The notes under the pieces: generated by a model
What the model was told of the DNA's origin: nothing
The model's input: only the letters and a program-made list of their open reading frames with translations
Databases searched by the model: none
In this document: positions 1 through 11,333 of the stretch, piece by piece
Position numbering within the stretch: position 1 is the stretch's first letter
How the letters are laid out: every line of letters begins with the position of its first letter
Program-made: the position numbers and the translations under genes
DNA from: an uncultured Bacteriovorax sp.
GTDB taxonomy: Bacteria > Bdellovibrionota > Bacteriovoracia > Bacteriovoracales > Bacteriovoracaceae
Assembly: GCA_946480715.1 (NCBI GenBank)
Contig: CAMLKK010000009.1
Span: 27,263 to 91,262 of the forward strand
DNA: 64,000 nucleotides
Direction of reading: 5' to 3'

Positions 1-1
1 A

Positions 2-1921
2 CTAAAACAAGAATTGCGTACAAATCGTTATGATCCAAATACAAAAGCGATCACAATTTCACCTGATCGTTTACTCGCGATTCAAGAATTAAGTAAACAT
101 TACAAAGGTATTTTTAGTAACAACCCTGAGTACAAAAAATATCGTCAGGATTATGCAATTCATGATCTTGTTTTAACAAGTGAAGAGCGTCGTGATCTCA
201 TGATGCATTTCTTTTTCTGGACAAGTTGGTCAGCATCAACAAATCGTCCTGAAAAGAATTTTACTTATACAAACAACTGGCCTCATGAACCACTCATCGA
301 CAACGTCCCAACTTCAGCAAATACTCTTTGGTCTATTCTCTCTGTAGTTCTTCTGCTTTTTGCTCTTGGAGGTTTAGTGGCCTATCACGCTTTCAAGAAA
401 AAACATGAAGACGATACTGTTCCACCTGCCATTGATCCATTAGGGAAATTTACTCTAACTCCTTCAATGAAAGCTCTCTGGAAATATTGTGCTGTAGTTC
501 TTTTACTCTTCGGTGTTCAATGTTTATTGGGTGCTTTGACTGCTCACTATACTGTTGAAGGACAAGATTTTTTTGGGATTCCGGTTTCACAATATCTTCC
601 GTATTCTCTAACACGCACTTGGCACATTCAAACTGCACTTTTCTGGATTGCAACTGCATTCCTGGCCATCGGTCTCTTCTTAGCTCCAATGGTTGGAGGA
701 GCAGAACCTAAAGGACAAAAACTTGGTGTTGATGTTCTCTTCGGTGCACTGTTAGTTGTTGTCTTCGGTTCTCTTGCAGGTGAGTTCTTTGCTATTCACC
801 AAAAACTTCCTCTGGAATTAAGTTTCTGGTTTGGACATCAAGGTTATGAATACACCGATCTTGGTCGTGTTTGGCAGATTGCACTTTTTGTTGGTCTCCT
901 TCTTTGGTTGTTCCTCATGATTCGTGCACTTCTTCCAGTCTTTAAAAAAGTAAATGTTCCAAAAGAATTAATTGTCATGTTCGCTGGTGCATCGGTTGCG
1001 ATCGGACTTTTCTATTCAGCAGGATTTTTCTACGGTGCTAAATCTCACTTGTCAGTCATGGAGTATTGGAGATGGTGGGTTGTTCACCTTTGGGTTGAAG
1101 GATTTTTCGAAGTCTTTGCAACTGTCTCACTTGCTTTTATCTTCACTCGCCTAGGGTTGATTAAAGAAGCATTTGCTACTCGTCAGGTTCTATTTTCTAC
1201 TGCCATCTTTCTCCTCGGCGGTATCCCCGGAACTTTCCACCACCTTTACTTCAGCGGTACACCGATGAGTATTACTGCAATCGGTGCATGTTTTAGTGCT
1301 CTTGAAGTTGTTCCTCTTGTACTCATTGGTATTGAAGCTTATGAAACTTACACAATGGAACATCAAGCGGCCTGGATGCAACAATACAGATGGCCGATTA
1401 GATTTTTCATCGGTGTTGCTTTCTGGAACTTTCTTGGTGCAGGTATCTTCGGATTCCTTATCAATCCACCAATCGCGCTTTATTACATGCAAGGATTAAA
1501 CACTACTGCGGTTCACGCTCACGGAGCAACTTTCGGAGTGTATGGTCTTCTTTCTCTTGGTCTCGTGCTCTTCATTCTTCGTCGTCTTAAACCAGTAGGC
1601 GTGTGGAAAGAGTTACACATCAAATCTGCTTTCTGGTGTATGAATATTGGTCTTATTCTCATGATCTTCTTAAGCTTATTACCAATCGGTATCATGCAGA
1701 CTATGGCGAGTATGGAAACAGGATTGTGGTTTGCGAGAAGCTCTGACTTCTTACAACTACCACATATGCAAGTGCTGCGCTGGATGCGCGTCGTGGGTGA
1801 CACTCTATTTCTTATCGGAGTTGCTCAGTTAATTTATTTCGCCCTCGGTATCTATTATGGATGGAGCTTTGAAAAAGAAACTGTTACTGAATCTGAACCG
1901 ATTGATGTCGTAGAAGCTTAA
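2..1921 (+). CDS. norZ: Quinol-dependent nitric oxide reductase (qNOR), 5' end outside window
   Basis: Inner-membrane enzyme that reduces two NO to N2O using quinol, normally for NO detoxification. The reading frame is open to the left edge: codons before the TTG at 14 still read LKQEL, and full-length qNORs are about 750 residues against roughly 640 here, so the start lies upstream. The protein begins in the periplasmic loop that follows the first helix and then shows about a dozen membrane segments. Heme b3/FeB ligands are visible as the His of HLWVEGFFEVF (near 1086), the HH pair of GTFHHLYFSG (near 1235) and the His of VHAHGATFGVYG (near 1515). No separate NorC-type cytochrome gene is seen downstream, as expected for the single-subunit type. 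A strong terminator follows at once. Identity is secure. Confidence 0.95.
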   Translation, partial: LKQELRTNRYDPNTKAITISPDRLLAIQELSKHYKGIFSNNPEYKKYRQDYAIHDLVLTSEERRDLMMHFFFWTSWSASTNRPEKNFTYTNNWPHEPLIDNVPTSANTLWSILSVVLLLFALGGLVAYHAFKKKHEDDTVPPAIDPLGKFTLTPSMKALWKYCAVVLLLFGVQCLLGALTAHYTVEGQDFFGIPVSQYLPYSLTRTWHIQTALFWIATAFLAIGLFLAPMVGGAEPKGQKLGVDVLFGALLVVVFGSLAGEFFAIHQKLPLELSFWFGHQGYEYTDLGRVWQIALFVGLLLWLFLMIRALLPVFKKVNVPKELIVMFAGASVAIGLFYSAGFFYGAKSHLSVMEYWRWWVVHLWVEGFFEVFATVSLAFIFTRLGLIKEAFATRQVLFSTAIFLLGGIPGTFHHLYFSGTPMSITAIGACFSALEVVPLVLIGIEAYETYTMEHQAAWMQQYRWPIRFFIGVAFWNFLGAGIFGFLINPPIALYYMQGLNTTAVHAHGATFGVYGLLSLGLVLFILRRLKPVGVWKELHIKSAFWCMNIGLILMIFLSLLPIGIMQTMASMETGLWFARSSDFLQLPHMQVLRWMRVVGDTLFLIGVAQLIYFALGIYYGWSFEKETVTESEPIDVVEA

Positions 1922-1938
1922 GCGAAAGGTTATGAAGT

Positions 1939-1972
1939 GTGCCTGGAGTCTTTTTATCCAGGCACCTTTTTC
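1939..1972 (+). terminator. Rho-independent terminator after norZ
   Basis: A perfect 9-bp stem GTGCCTGGA / TCCAGGCAC (1939-1947 and 1957-1965) with a 9-base loop is followed by a T-rich tract (1966-1972). It lies 18 bases after the norZ stop and before the separately initiated CBS gene. Confidence 0.85.
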
Positions 1973-1999
1973 TTAGAATGAATGTGAAGGAGTACGCTT

Positions 2000-2404
2000 A
2001 TGAATGAAATGAATTTACCCGTAGACGAATACACTAGCATTTCGCCTCAAACGATAAGTCTCAATGCTGAACTCAAAGATGCTCACCAATTGATGAAAGA
2101 TAAAGGGATTCGTCACTTGCCCGTGATGGACGGAAAAGATGTTGTTGGGATCGTTTCAGAAAGAGACATCCTCGCCAATTACGGAAAACCGTGGAGTGAA
2201 TTCATGCGCGTGAAAAGCGTGATGAGTACATCAATACTCTTTGCCCATGCTAATGATCAACTAGGGGATGTGGCCTATAGATTATCTTGTGAGAAAAAAG
2301 GTTCAGCTATTATTCTTGATGATCAAGAAAAACTCTATGGGATTTTTACAACGACGGATGCACTGAATGCATTAGTCGAGTTATTACTTCCGCAAAAGGG
2401 TTAG
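2000..2404 (+). CDS. Stand-alone CBS-pair protein
   Basis: A cytosolic protein of 134 residues made only of two CBS motifs (a Bateman module), which usually bind adenine nucleotides and act as energy or redox sensors. The first CBS reads around GIRHLPVMDGKDVVGIVSERD and the second around KKGSAIILDDQEKLYGIF, ending in FTTTDALNALVELL. An AAGGAG ribosome site 8 bases before the ATG supports the start. It follows norZ but is separated by a terminator, so it is probably its own unit. The stop overlaps by 4 bases (TTAG) the stop of the convergent gene. Partner unknown. Confidence 0.9.
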   Translation: MNEMNLPVDEYTSISPQTISLNAELKDAHQLMKDKGIRHLPVMDGKDVVGIVSERDILANYGKPWSEFMRVKSVMSTSILFAHANDQLGDVAYRLSCEKKGSAIILDDQEKLYGIFTTTDALNALVELLLPQKG

Positions 2405-3204
2405 TTGTTAGCGACATACTTATTTGTGTATTGAATTGATTTTGGTGGGAGGATTGGTTCACGTCCAACACCTTTGACTTTTTTCACTCCACTATTATTG
2501 GTATTAGAAGAATTTGATAAACCTGCCGCGATAATCTTATTGGAAGCATCGACAACTTTTGAAACTTTTTGAGCAATCAAAGCATATTCTGTGACAGACA
2601 TTTGACCTGCTTCATACTTCTTTGTGGCCTCAACAAGAATTTCAAATTGTGATTGTTTTCCCAACTCAATGTACTGAAGTTGCTCGCTTAAAACATTAAC
2701 TTCATTTTTAGTAACAGCTGATGCTGATGTCTGCTGTGGCACCGCCTGACCTGAACATGCGGCCATGTTTTCTGGTGTATTAGCACCACTTGTATTATTT
2801 CTAATTTCATAGCAAGGATCATAATTAGGGTTGAGAACGGAAGTAGCTCCTTGTGCGATATACATCGAAGTCGGTTGCTTTTCATTATACTCTTTAAAAG
2901 CATCGAATTGTTCTTTGCTCAATCGTGAGATCTGTTTAACTTCTAAAGCAAGACCGCGATCGAGGTTGTTCACGCAACTGGCAGTACCATTACACATTTT
3001 TACACTTTTATCGTAATTTTCATAGAGCCCGTTGATGTGCGCTTGCTGTCCTTGTGACATTTTATCAAAATCTTTTGTGGGTTCTTTACTTATAGAAACA
3101 TCTGCAATGGGAGAAAAATCCTGATTCTCATATCTATCCTGAACATCTGTTGCTGATACAGAAAGAGAAGTGAGGACTGAGAGAATAATAAGAGATGATT
3201 TCAT
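2401..3204 (-). CDS. Exported protein of unknown function
   Basis: Unrecognised 267-residue protein with a clear Sec signal peptide (MKSSLIILSVLTSLSVSA, cleavage likely after the last Ala). The start is set at 3204 because an AGGGGA ribosome site lies just upstream and the longer frame would put 11 polar residues in front of the signal. The mature part is hydrophilic and largely helical in composition, with Cys near residues 70, 76, 130 and 150 that could pair in the periplasm, and a lysine-rich C-terminus. Convergent with the CBS gene, overlapping by 4 bases. No family assigned. Confidence 0.8.
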   Translation of the reverse strand: MKSSLIILSVLTSLSVSATDVQDRYENQDFSPIADVSISKEPTKDFDKMSQGQQAHINGLYENYDKSVKMCNGTASCVNNLDRGLALEVKQISRLSKEQFDAFKEYNEKQPTSMYIAQGATSVLNPNYDPCYEIRNNTSGANTPENMAACSGQAVPQQTSASAVTKNEVNVLSEQLQYIELGKQSQFEILVEATKKYEAGQMSVTEYALIAQKVSKVVDASNKIIAAGLSNSSNTNNSGVKKVKGVGREPILPPKSIQYTNKYVANN

Positions 3205-3377
3205 AATTTTCCCCTGCATTTTGCTTCTAACAATCATCGCTGAGAAGTTCCTAAACTCCTAAAAGAGTAGCTAACTCATTGAACCTGGCCAAAACCAGTG
3301 CCTTTTTTAATAGGCATATAATATCGATCTAATCTTTATCATTGAAAAAAAGGGTGTTCTCGGCCAAATAGGTTTTT

Positions 3378-3695
3378 ATGAAAAACATAATTTTAATGAT
3401 CGTTATAACTCTTATGCATCCTGCTTTTTCCGCTGATTCATCTGATGTCACAAAATTGCTTTCCAATTATTGCGAGAAAACGTGGTGTAATGAAGTCGCG
3501 ATTGAATTTAAGACTTTTCAATGTGATTTTGAAAAAGACAATCGCTGTGTTTTGGATTTTACCATTGCAGAAAAAAATGAAGTGTCTTGTACCTTCCATA
3601 ACTATAAATCAATAGATCAATTAATAGAAAATGAAGAAGAATTGTCTGAGCGTTTTTTGGAAGAAGTCACTGATTGTGTGACAACCAAGCTTTAA
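3378..3695 (+). CDS. Small exported Cys-containing protein
   Basis: A 105-residue protein with signal peptide MKNIILMIVITLMHPAFSA. The mature part is acidic and has six Cys (within NYCEKTWC, FQCDF, NRCVL, VSCTF and DCVT), suggesting a disulfide-stabilised periplasmic or secreted domain. It stands alone behind a 140-base intergenic stretch that is AT-rich and holds a short CTGGCC / GGCCAG type repeat but no convincing promoter. The stop overlaps the convergent lipoprotein gene by 4 bases. Function not recognised. Confidence 0.7.
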   Translation: MKNIILMIVITLMHPAFSADSSDVTKLLSNYCEKTWCNEVAIEFKTFQCDFEKDNRCVLDFTIAEKNEVSCTFHNYKSIDQLIENEEELSERFLEEVTDCVTTKL

Positions 3696-4045
3696 CTGCG
3701 ATCAATATAAAGCGCCTTGCAAACTCCCAGCAAGGCCTGGCAATCATCTGTTTTAATCAGAACTGTAAATCCAGAGTATCGCTGATGATCGACTTTCAGT
3801 AGATCGTAAATTTGAGTGTAAGATTCTTGAGTAACGGGCAAATTATCAAAGTCAGAAATGACGTCACGAAGATCAACAACCGCAATAACTTTATATTTTC
3901 CAATGTGTTTTGTGTTCGTCGACATCATGAATGGTCGAACATATTCTTTCTGAACAACTTCAGTCTTAGGCTCTTCGTAATGCAAATTTCCTTTGCCACA
4001 AGAAACCAATGAAATCAGAGACAACATCATTAATAATTTTTTCAT
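3692..4045 (-). CDS. Small lipoprotein
   Basis: A 117-residue lipoprotein. The start at 4045 gives MKKLLMMLSLISLVSCGKG, an SPII signal with lipobox LVSC; the frame extends 12 codons further upstream but those residues do not belong to a signal peptide. The mature domain (about 95 residues) includes KYKVIAVVDLRDVISDF and ends with a Cys pair (DDCQALLGVCKALY). No family recognised. Position +2 after the lipid Cys is Gly-Lys, so outer-membrane retention is likely under the usual sorting rule. Confidence 0.75.
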   Translation of the reverse strand: MKKLLMMLSLISLVSCGKGNLHYEEPKTEVVQKEYVRPFMMSTNTKHIGKYKVIAVVDLRDVISDFDNLPVTQESYTQIYDLLKVDHQRYSGFTVLIKTDDCQALLGVCKALYIDRS

Positions 4046-4141
4046 AAATAAAATTATTAAACAGTTTTTCTGGGACGTCACGTAGTTTCAAAGTCCTTGT
4101 TATGTATTAATATGTTATCTCACGATTTCAGGAGAAATTTT

Positions 4142-6376
4142 TTGCATCATTTGCCACTCATGATCACAGACCTCGCTATCATCCTCGCTGCCGCAGCAAT
4201 TAGTATTCTTATTTTCAGTCGCTTCAAACAACCTATTGTCTTAGGTTATTTAATCGCAGGCTTCGCGGTAGGACCACATGTTCATTTATGGCCCACAGTT
4301 GTAGATACTGAGGGAGTTAAGTTATGGGCAGAGATTGGCGTTATCTTTTTACTCTTTGGATTAGGCCTTGAGTTTAGCTTTAAAAAATTAGCTCAGGTAG
4401 GTAAGAGCGCCTCCATCGCCGCTGGTTGTGAAGTTATCACAATGATGGGGGTTGGATATTTATTAGGCCGCGCGTTTGGCTGGAATGATATGGATAGCAT
4501 TTATCTCGGTGCCATTCTTTCCATGTCATCAACGACCATTATCATCCGTGCTTTTGGTGAAGCAGGGCTTAAAGGGAAGGGGTTTGTCAGCCTTGTTTTT
4601 GGAATTCTCATTGTTGAGGATTTATTAGCAATCTTATTGATGGTTTTTCTGACGGAGTTAAGTTCATCTGGAAATTTTTCAGGCGGAAATATTCTTTACC
4701 TTACAGCACGTTTAGGATTCTATCTTCTCGCTTGGTTTCTTGTGGGTATCTATGTGCTCCCAACGTTACTTAAAAAATTTCGCAACTTGCTTTCATCAGA
4801 AATCATGCTCATCGTTTCAATCAGTCTCTGCTTTTTGATGGTCGTGCTTGCATCTAAAGCGGGTTTTTCAGCTGCACTAGGTGCATTCATCATGGGTTCA
4901 ATTCTGGCCGAAACGCAAGAAGGTGAGCGCATCGAACATTTAATAATCGGAGTAAAAGATTTATTCGCAGCAGTCTTTTTCGTTTCGGTTGGTATGTTGA
5001 TTGATCCGAATGTTCTTAAAGAAAATTATGCTGTCGTCATCATCATTACGATTGTGACTATTGTTGGAAAACTTTTAGGTTCGGGTCTCGGCGCCGTTCT
5101 CTCAGGACAGAGTTTGAGAAAATCTTTTCAAGCGGGGATGAGCTTAGCGCAGATCGGAGAGTTTTCGTTCATCATTGCGACGCTGGGGATGACGCTAAAA
5201 GTGACGAGTCCTTTTCTTTACCCGATCGTCATTGCAGTATCAGCAGTCACAACTTTTACTACACCCTACATGATCAAACTATCGGAACCTGTTTACAATT
5301 GGGTTGAAAGAAAACTTCCTGAACGTTTTCTCGTCAGTTTAGAAAAATATGAAAAACTTATGAACGGAAATTCAAAGCAAAGCCTCTTTGGTCTATTGTG
5401 GAGAATTTATGGTCTGCTCATTCTCTTGAACGGGGTTGTGATCATTGCCATTGCACTTCTCGCAGGGACATATGTTGCACCTTTCTTATATACGACTTTC
5501 GGTGATAGTCTCGCGATGAGGTTTGGAGCAGCATTACTTACGTTAGTTGTTTGTGCTCCTTTTCTGGGTGCTCTTATTTTAAAGACACCAAAAGATGTTT
5601 CAGAAGAGCAGGGGATTACGCTCGCACGCTTAAAAAGTTTACAGTATGCAATCTTGCTCGTTCGTGTGCTGATTGCATTTTTCCTCATCGTTTTTGTCAT
5701 TAAACAATTTAGTACAACGGAAAATCTTTTCCTCGTTGTAGCGATTGTTTCCTCAATATTACTCATTTCGATTAGAAAATTTTTGAAGCCAATCTATTCT
5801 GCTGTAGAGAAGAGATTTATTAACAACCTCAATGCCAAAGAAATTGCAGAAATGGAGAAGATGATTAACCTTCCAGAGCTCGCTCCATGGAATGCAACAC
5901 TTGTTGATTTTACCATTACATCTGAATCTGCATTGGCGGGTATTACTTTAGAAGAGTCGCGTTTTAGAACGAAAACTGGTGCAACAATCGCGATGATTGT
6001 TCGTGGAAGCAGAAGGATCTTCACACCCAGCAGATCAGAGCGACTACTTCCGAATGATCAACTTTATCTCATCGGAACAGATGAACAACTTTCAGCTGCC
6101 CAAGCTTTGATCGAAGTGCAGAACAAAGATTATGAATCTCAAAATGATGATATGTTTAAACTTGAAACTGTCGAGATAACGGAACAATCACCGCTGGCCA
6201 ACAAATCTATTCGTGACATTGGGCTCAGTGAAAATTTAGGAATTCTTATTGTCGGGATTGAAAGAAATACTGAAAGGATATTAAATCCTGAATCATTTAT
6301 AGTGATAAAGCCTGGAGACTTAATTTGGGTTTTTGGAAACACAGAGCATATTCATTCTGCCATGCAGGTAACATAA
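4142..6376 (+). CDS. CPA2-family cation:proton antiporter with two RCK_C domains
   Basis: An inner-membrane monovalent cation/H+ antiporter of the KefB/CPA2 type, 744 residues from the proposed TTG start. That TTG at 4142 sits 7 bases after AGGAG (4130-4134); the ATG at 4160 is too far from it and the frame upstream (from 4097) has no ribosome site. Roughly residues 1-390 are the antiporter core (motifs RFKQPIVLGYLIAGFAVGP, MSSTTIIIRAFGE, GFSAALGAFIMGSILAET). A second hydrophobic part (about 420-570) is followed by two RCK_C/TrkA_C domains (about 590-660 and 680-745) without an NAD-binding RCK_N, so ligand gating may differ from KefC. It probably shares a transcript with the kinase 39 bases downstream. 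Confidence 0.92.
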   Translation: MHHLPLMITDLAIILAAAAISILIFSRFKQPIVLGYLIAGFAVGPHVHLWPTVVDTEGVKLWAEIGVIFLLFGLGLEFSFKKLAQVGKSASIAAGCEVITMMGVGYLLGRAFGWNDMDSIYLGAILSMSSTTIIIRAFGEAGLKGKGFVSLVFGILIVEDLLAILLMVFLTELSSSGNFSGGNILYLTARLGFYLLAWFLVGIYVLPTLLKKFRNLLSSEIMLIVSISLCFLMVVLASKAGFSAALGAFIMGSILAETQEGERIEHLIIGVKDLFAAVFFVSVGMLIDPNVLKENYAVVIIITIVTIVGKLLGSGLGAVLSGQSLRKSFQAGMSLAQIGEFSFIIATLGMTLKVTSPFLYPIVIAVSAVTTFTTPYMIKLSEPVYNWVERKLPERFLVSLEKYEKLMNGNSKQSLFGLLWRIYGLLILLNGVVIIAIALLAGTYVAPFLYTTFGDSLAMRFGAALLTLVVCAPFLGALILKTPKDVSEEQGITLARLKSLQYAILLVRVLIAFFLIVFVIKQFSTTENLFLVVAIVSSILLISIRKFLKPIYSAVEKRFINNLNAKEIAEMEKMINLPELAPWNATLVDFTITSESALAGITLEESRFRTKTGATIAMIVRGSRRIFTPSRSERLLPNDQLYLIGTDEQLSAAQALIEVQNKDYESQNDDMFKLETVEITEQSPLANKSIRDIGLSENLGILIVGIERNTERILNPESFIVIKPGDLIWVFGNTEHIHSAMQVT

Positions 6377-6415
6377 CAATGCACCTTCAGGTAAAATTGC
6401 TTGGAGGAGCCTTGT

Positions 6416-7726
6416 ATGGAAAAGCCCAGTCCATCAGCGACAGACAATGATCTTGAGGAGCTTGAAAATATTTTGAGCGAGCTCCCCACGGCCATTGAAA
6501 TAAAATTAAAAATAGCATCACTTTTTAATTCGATTCACCAGAAAATGAATCAAGGGCTTTCTTATGAAGTCATTCTAGAAAGTGTTTTCACTCCTCTTGA
6601 TTCAGTCATTCCTTTTGATCGCATCGGCATCGGACTTCTCGAAAATAACAATGAGTCCATGGCCCTTAGATGGGTAAAATCAAAACTCCCAATAAAAGAA
6701 GTCAATAAAGGATACAAAGCTTCGATCGTTAACAGCAGTTTAAAGGAAGTTCTTTCAAACAAAGCACCGAGGATCATAGGTGATTTGGAAGACTATCTAA
6801 AAGATCACCCTGAGTCTGAATCTACTCGTCACATTCTTCAGGATGGAATTAGATCCAGTTTAACTTGCCCACTTGTGGTGAACGATAAGGCCATCGGATG
6901 TATTTTCTTCTCGAGTAAAAACCCGCATACCTACAATCTTAAACATAGTGAAATTTTTTGTGAAATCTCTCAAGGCCTTTCTTTGATCATTGAGCAATCC
7001 CTCATGAAAGAAAGCATCGCCAACAATCAAACTAAAGAAAAAATTTTCCGCGCCACTATTCACGATCTCAATAATCCGCTTGCTGTTATAAAAGGGACTT
7101 TGGATATCCTAGAACGCAAAGGATGGTTCGATGATCTTAATGATAATCTTAAAAAATCATTTCATACGTTGAAGCGAAACTCAGAAGCGATGATTTCTAT
7201 GGTGAATGATCTTGTTCAAATGAACGAGATAAAATCCGGCAAGAAAATCGTTCATCTTAAAAATTGTGAGTTGGATGTATTTTTAAAAGAAATAATGAAT
7301 GATAGTTTTAATATGGCGAAGAAAAAAAATATTACGATAGAGCTTGAACGTGGTTCGAATCTACCTTTTGCCATCAATATAGATCCCGAGTACTTGAAAA
7401 GGGCGATTGAAAATTTGGTTTCAAACGCCATTAAGTATTCTCAAAACAATACTAAGCTTGTGATTAACGTTGAAGTTACCGACAATAAACTCCTTTTTTC
7501 ATTTACTGATCAAGGTCTCGGCATCCCTGAAAATGAAATAGATAAATTGTTTAAAGAGTTCGGTAAAACAAGCGTAAAGCCAACTTCAGGGGAAACCTCA
7601 TCAGGCCTAGGGCTCGCCAATGTTAAGGCCATTATAGAGGCCCATGGCGGGAGAGTTTCGGTTCAAAGCCAGGTTAACGTCGGTTCAACCTTCACTTTCT
7701 GGATCCCCATCCATTCCACACACTAG
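6416..7726 (+). CDS. GAF-domain sensor histidine kinase, soluble
   Basis: A cytosolic kinase of 436 residues. The start is the ATG at 6416, 6 bases after GGAGGAG (6403-6409). A helical N-terminus is followed by a GAF domain (about residues 45-195, SSLTCPLVVNDKAIGCIFFS), a HisKA domain with the phospho-acceptor His near residue 216 in ATIHDLNNPLAVIKG, and an HATPase_c with N box ENLVSNAIKYS, G1 DQGLGIPENE and G2 SSGLGLANVKAI. It has no membrane segment and no adjacent response regulator. The H-box HDLNNPL is unlike the HDLR boxes of the other soluble kinases in this window. Co-transcription with the antiporter is likely, suggesting ion or redox signalling, but the ligand is unknown. Confidence 0.93.
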   Translation: MEKPSPSATDNDLEELENILSELPTAIEIKLKIASLFNSIHQKMNQGLSYEVILESVFTPLDSVIPFDRIGIGLLENNNESMALRWVKSKLPIKEVNKGYKASIVNSSLKEVLSNKAPRIIGDLEDYLKDHPESESTRHILQDGIRSSLTCPLVVNDKAIGCIFFSSKNPHTYNLKHSEIFCEISQGLSLIIEQSLMKESIANNQTKEKIFRATIHDLNNPLAVIKGTLDILERKGWFDDLNDNLKKSFHTLKRNSEAMISMVNDLVQMNEIKSGKKIVHLKNCELDVFLKEIMNDSFNMAKKKNITIELERGSNLPFAINIDPEYLKRAIENLVSNAIKYSQNNTKLVINVEVTDNKLLFSFTDQGLGIPENEIDKLFKEFGKTSVKPTSGETSSGLGLANVKAIIEAHGGRVSVQSQVNVGSTFTFWIPIHSTH

Positions 7727-7789
7727 AAAATTTACCTTTTCATATCAAATTGACGCTTCTCTTGCTAAAGTCCGCTAAACGAGGAAATT

Positions 7790-8209
7790 ATGAAAAGAGT
7801 TAAAGTTCAATTTGTCCGCTACGACATGAGTAAAACTAAAAATCGCAAACGCAAAGATATGTTGGTTGATGACCAAAGTGAAGAAGCGGTGATCGCGCAA
7901 TTAGAAAGAATCCACAAAGGTGAAACGTTCGTTAAATTGCATGAACTCACTTGGGATGAAAAACAAATTAAAGAAGTCGCAAGAAAAGAAAAAATGGATC
8001 AGCGACTACGATTCACAGGAACTGTTAAATTTTTTGATGTCGAAAAAGGTTTTGGCTTTATTCAGCCAGATGAAGATATGGATGATTTGTTTTTTCACAA
8101 GTCAGCGTGCAATGATAGTGTGCCGTTTGAAAAAGACCGCGTAGAATTTAAAATAAGTGAAGGGCCGAAAGGTCTTTCGGCCATCCACGTATCTGTCATC
8201 GACGATTAG
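7790..8209 (+). CDS. Cold-shock-domain protein with N-terminal extension
   Basis: A 139-residue protein whose C-terminal part (about 73-139) is a cold-shock domain: TGTVKFFDVEKGFGFIQP contains RNP1 (KGFGFI) and LFFHKSAC is the RNP2 position (usually VFVH). It therefore probably binds single-stranded RNA or DNA. The first 72 residues are strongly basic with a run KNRKRK and no recognised fold, about doubling the size of a normal Csp. A GAGGAAAT ribosome site precedes the ATG. It is monocistronic, between the kinase and the convergent katG. Confidence 0.88.
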   Translation: MKRVKVQFVRYDMSKTKNRKRKDMLVDDQSEEAVIAQLERIHKGETFVKLHELTWDEKQIKEVARKEKMDQRLRFTGTVKFFDVEKGFGFIQPDEDMDDLFFHKSACNDSVPFEKDRVEFKISEGPKGLSAIHVSVIDD

Positions 8210-8224
8210 AACTTATCTGAAGTC

Positions 8225-10441
<2,217 letters not shown>

Positions 10442-10528
10442 TCAAATAACAAAACTAGATGACAGCATAGACAAAAGCTATAAAGGTCGATTTGCTTTGC
10501 GCTGTCGGGACAAACTAAGCATCGCGGC

Positions 10529-10711
10529 TTAGATTAAGCGTCCACCTTTAAGCAAATAAATTTTTGGCGACACGTCTTCGTTACATAATTTCTTTTCTGC
10601 TTTACTTTCTTGTGTGACGACTGGTTTTTCTTCTGCTTCATCTGCTGCAAAACAACCTACTGAAGTCAGAGCAACTAATATTCCGAATGTAACGGCCTTT
10701 AGAAATTCCAT
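10529..10711 (-). CDS. Very small exported protein
   Basis: A 60-residue protein with a hydrophobic N-terminus (MEFLKAVTFGILVALTSVGC) followed by an acidic/lysine-rich tail with one more Cys. Either Sec-exported with cleavage after CFAA or a lipoprotein with a weak lipobox (SVGC). A GAGGATC ribosome site lies 7 bases before the ATG, supporting that it is real. Unrecognised. Confidence 0.55.
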   Translation of the reverse strand: MEFLKAVTFGILVALTSVGCFAADEAEEKPVVTQESKAEKKLCNEDVSPKIYLLKGGRLI

Positions 10712-10803
10712 GATTGATCCTCTTTGTTTAACTACAATTTGAGTATCGATCTTTCATGTAAAAAAATAAATTATTATAAATTGATCAAGACAATAGTTAA
10801 TTG

Positions 10804-10919
10804 TTATTGGTTCGATGACTTCATCAGATTGATGAAGTCGAGGACTTCTTTTTGAAGTTCTTCATGTTTACCGGCGTTGGATTTTAAACAAATTCCCATC
10901 GCAAATGTTAGAAGCATAG
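10804..10919 (-). pseudogene. Possible 3' remnant of a TetR-type regulator
   Basis: Read on the minus strand, 10919 to 10804 encodes a helical, regulator-like C-terminus (MLLTFAMGICLKS... ending FINLMKSSNQ and a TAA). No start signal or DNA-binding domain precedes it: the frame runs into the antisense of the dehydrogenase remnant. The tail resembles the last helix of TetR-family proteins in composition only, so the family is a guess. Together with the neighbouring truncated gene it looks like a deletion scar. Confidence 0.35.
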
Positions 10920-11264
10920 AATGTACTGACGGCTTCAGTTGTTGCAAGCAAAGGCTTCGCTGGCTCAAGCGTTTACTCTGCAACTAAAGCAGCAGTGAGA
11001 AACTTCGCTCGCAGCTGGACGGCGGAATTTCCAGTCTCTGATGTGCGCTTCAATGTTCTCTCTCCAGGACCGATTCAAACGCCAATCTTCGATAAAATGG
11101 GTCTTCCACTAGAGCAAGCTCACGGTATCGGTGAATCGACGCCTATTAAACGAATGGGGAAGCCAGAAGAAATGGCAAAGGCAGCGCTCTTTTTAGCAAG
11201 TGATGATTCAAGTTACGTTGTCGGTGCAGAGTTAATGGCCGATGGTGGTTTCGGTCAAATCTAA
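10920..11264 (+). pseudogene. 3' fragment of a short-chain dehydrogenase/reductase
   Basis: The frame from 10920 (stop at 10917) reads as the C-terminal half of an SDR: the serine strand (TASVVASKG), the catalytic YSATK, and the typical end FLASDDSSYVVGAELMADGG. The N-terminal Rossmann half with the GxxxGxG nucleotide site is absent, so it cannot bind NAD(P) and is presumed non-functional. A GTG at 10995 could start a 89-residue product lacking the catalytic Tyr. About 115 of roughly 245 residues remain. Confidence 0.85.
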
Positions 11265-11333
11265 AAATGTTTGGAACCTATGTAAAAAAGACAGTGGTGT
11301 TGCTTAAATTGTTAGGCGTGCTAAACACATAAT

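Noticed and set aside
10505..10515. CGGGACAAAC as another copy of the fibre-upstream element
   Set aside because: Only the first seven bases fit, the second block is absent, and it lies at the 3' end of a minus-strand gene.
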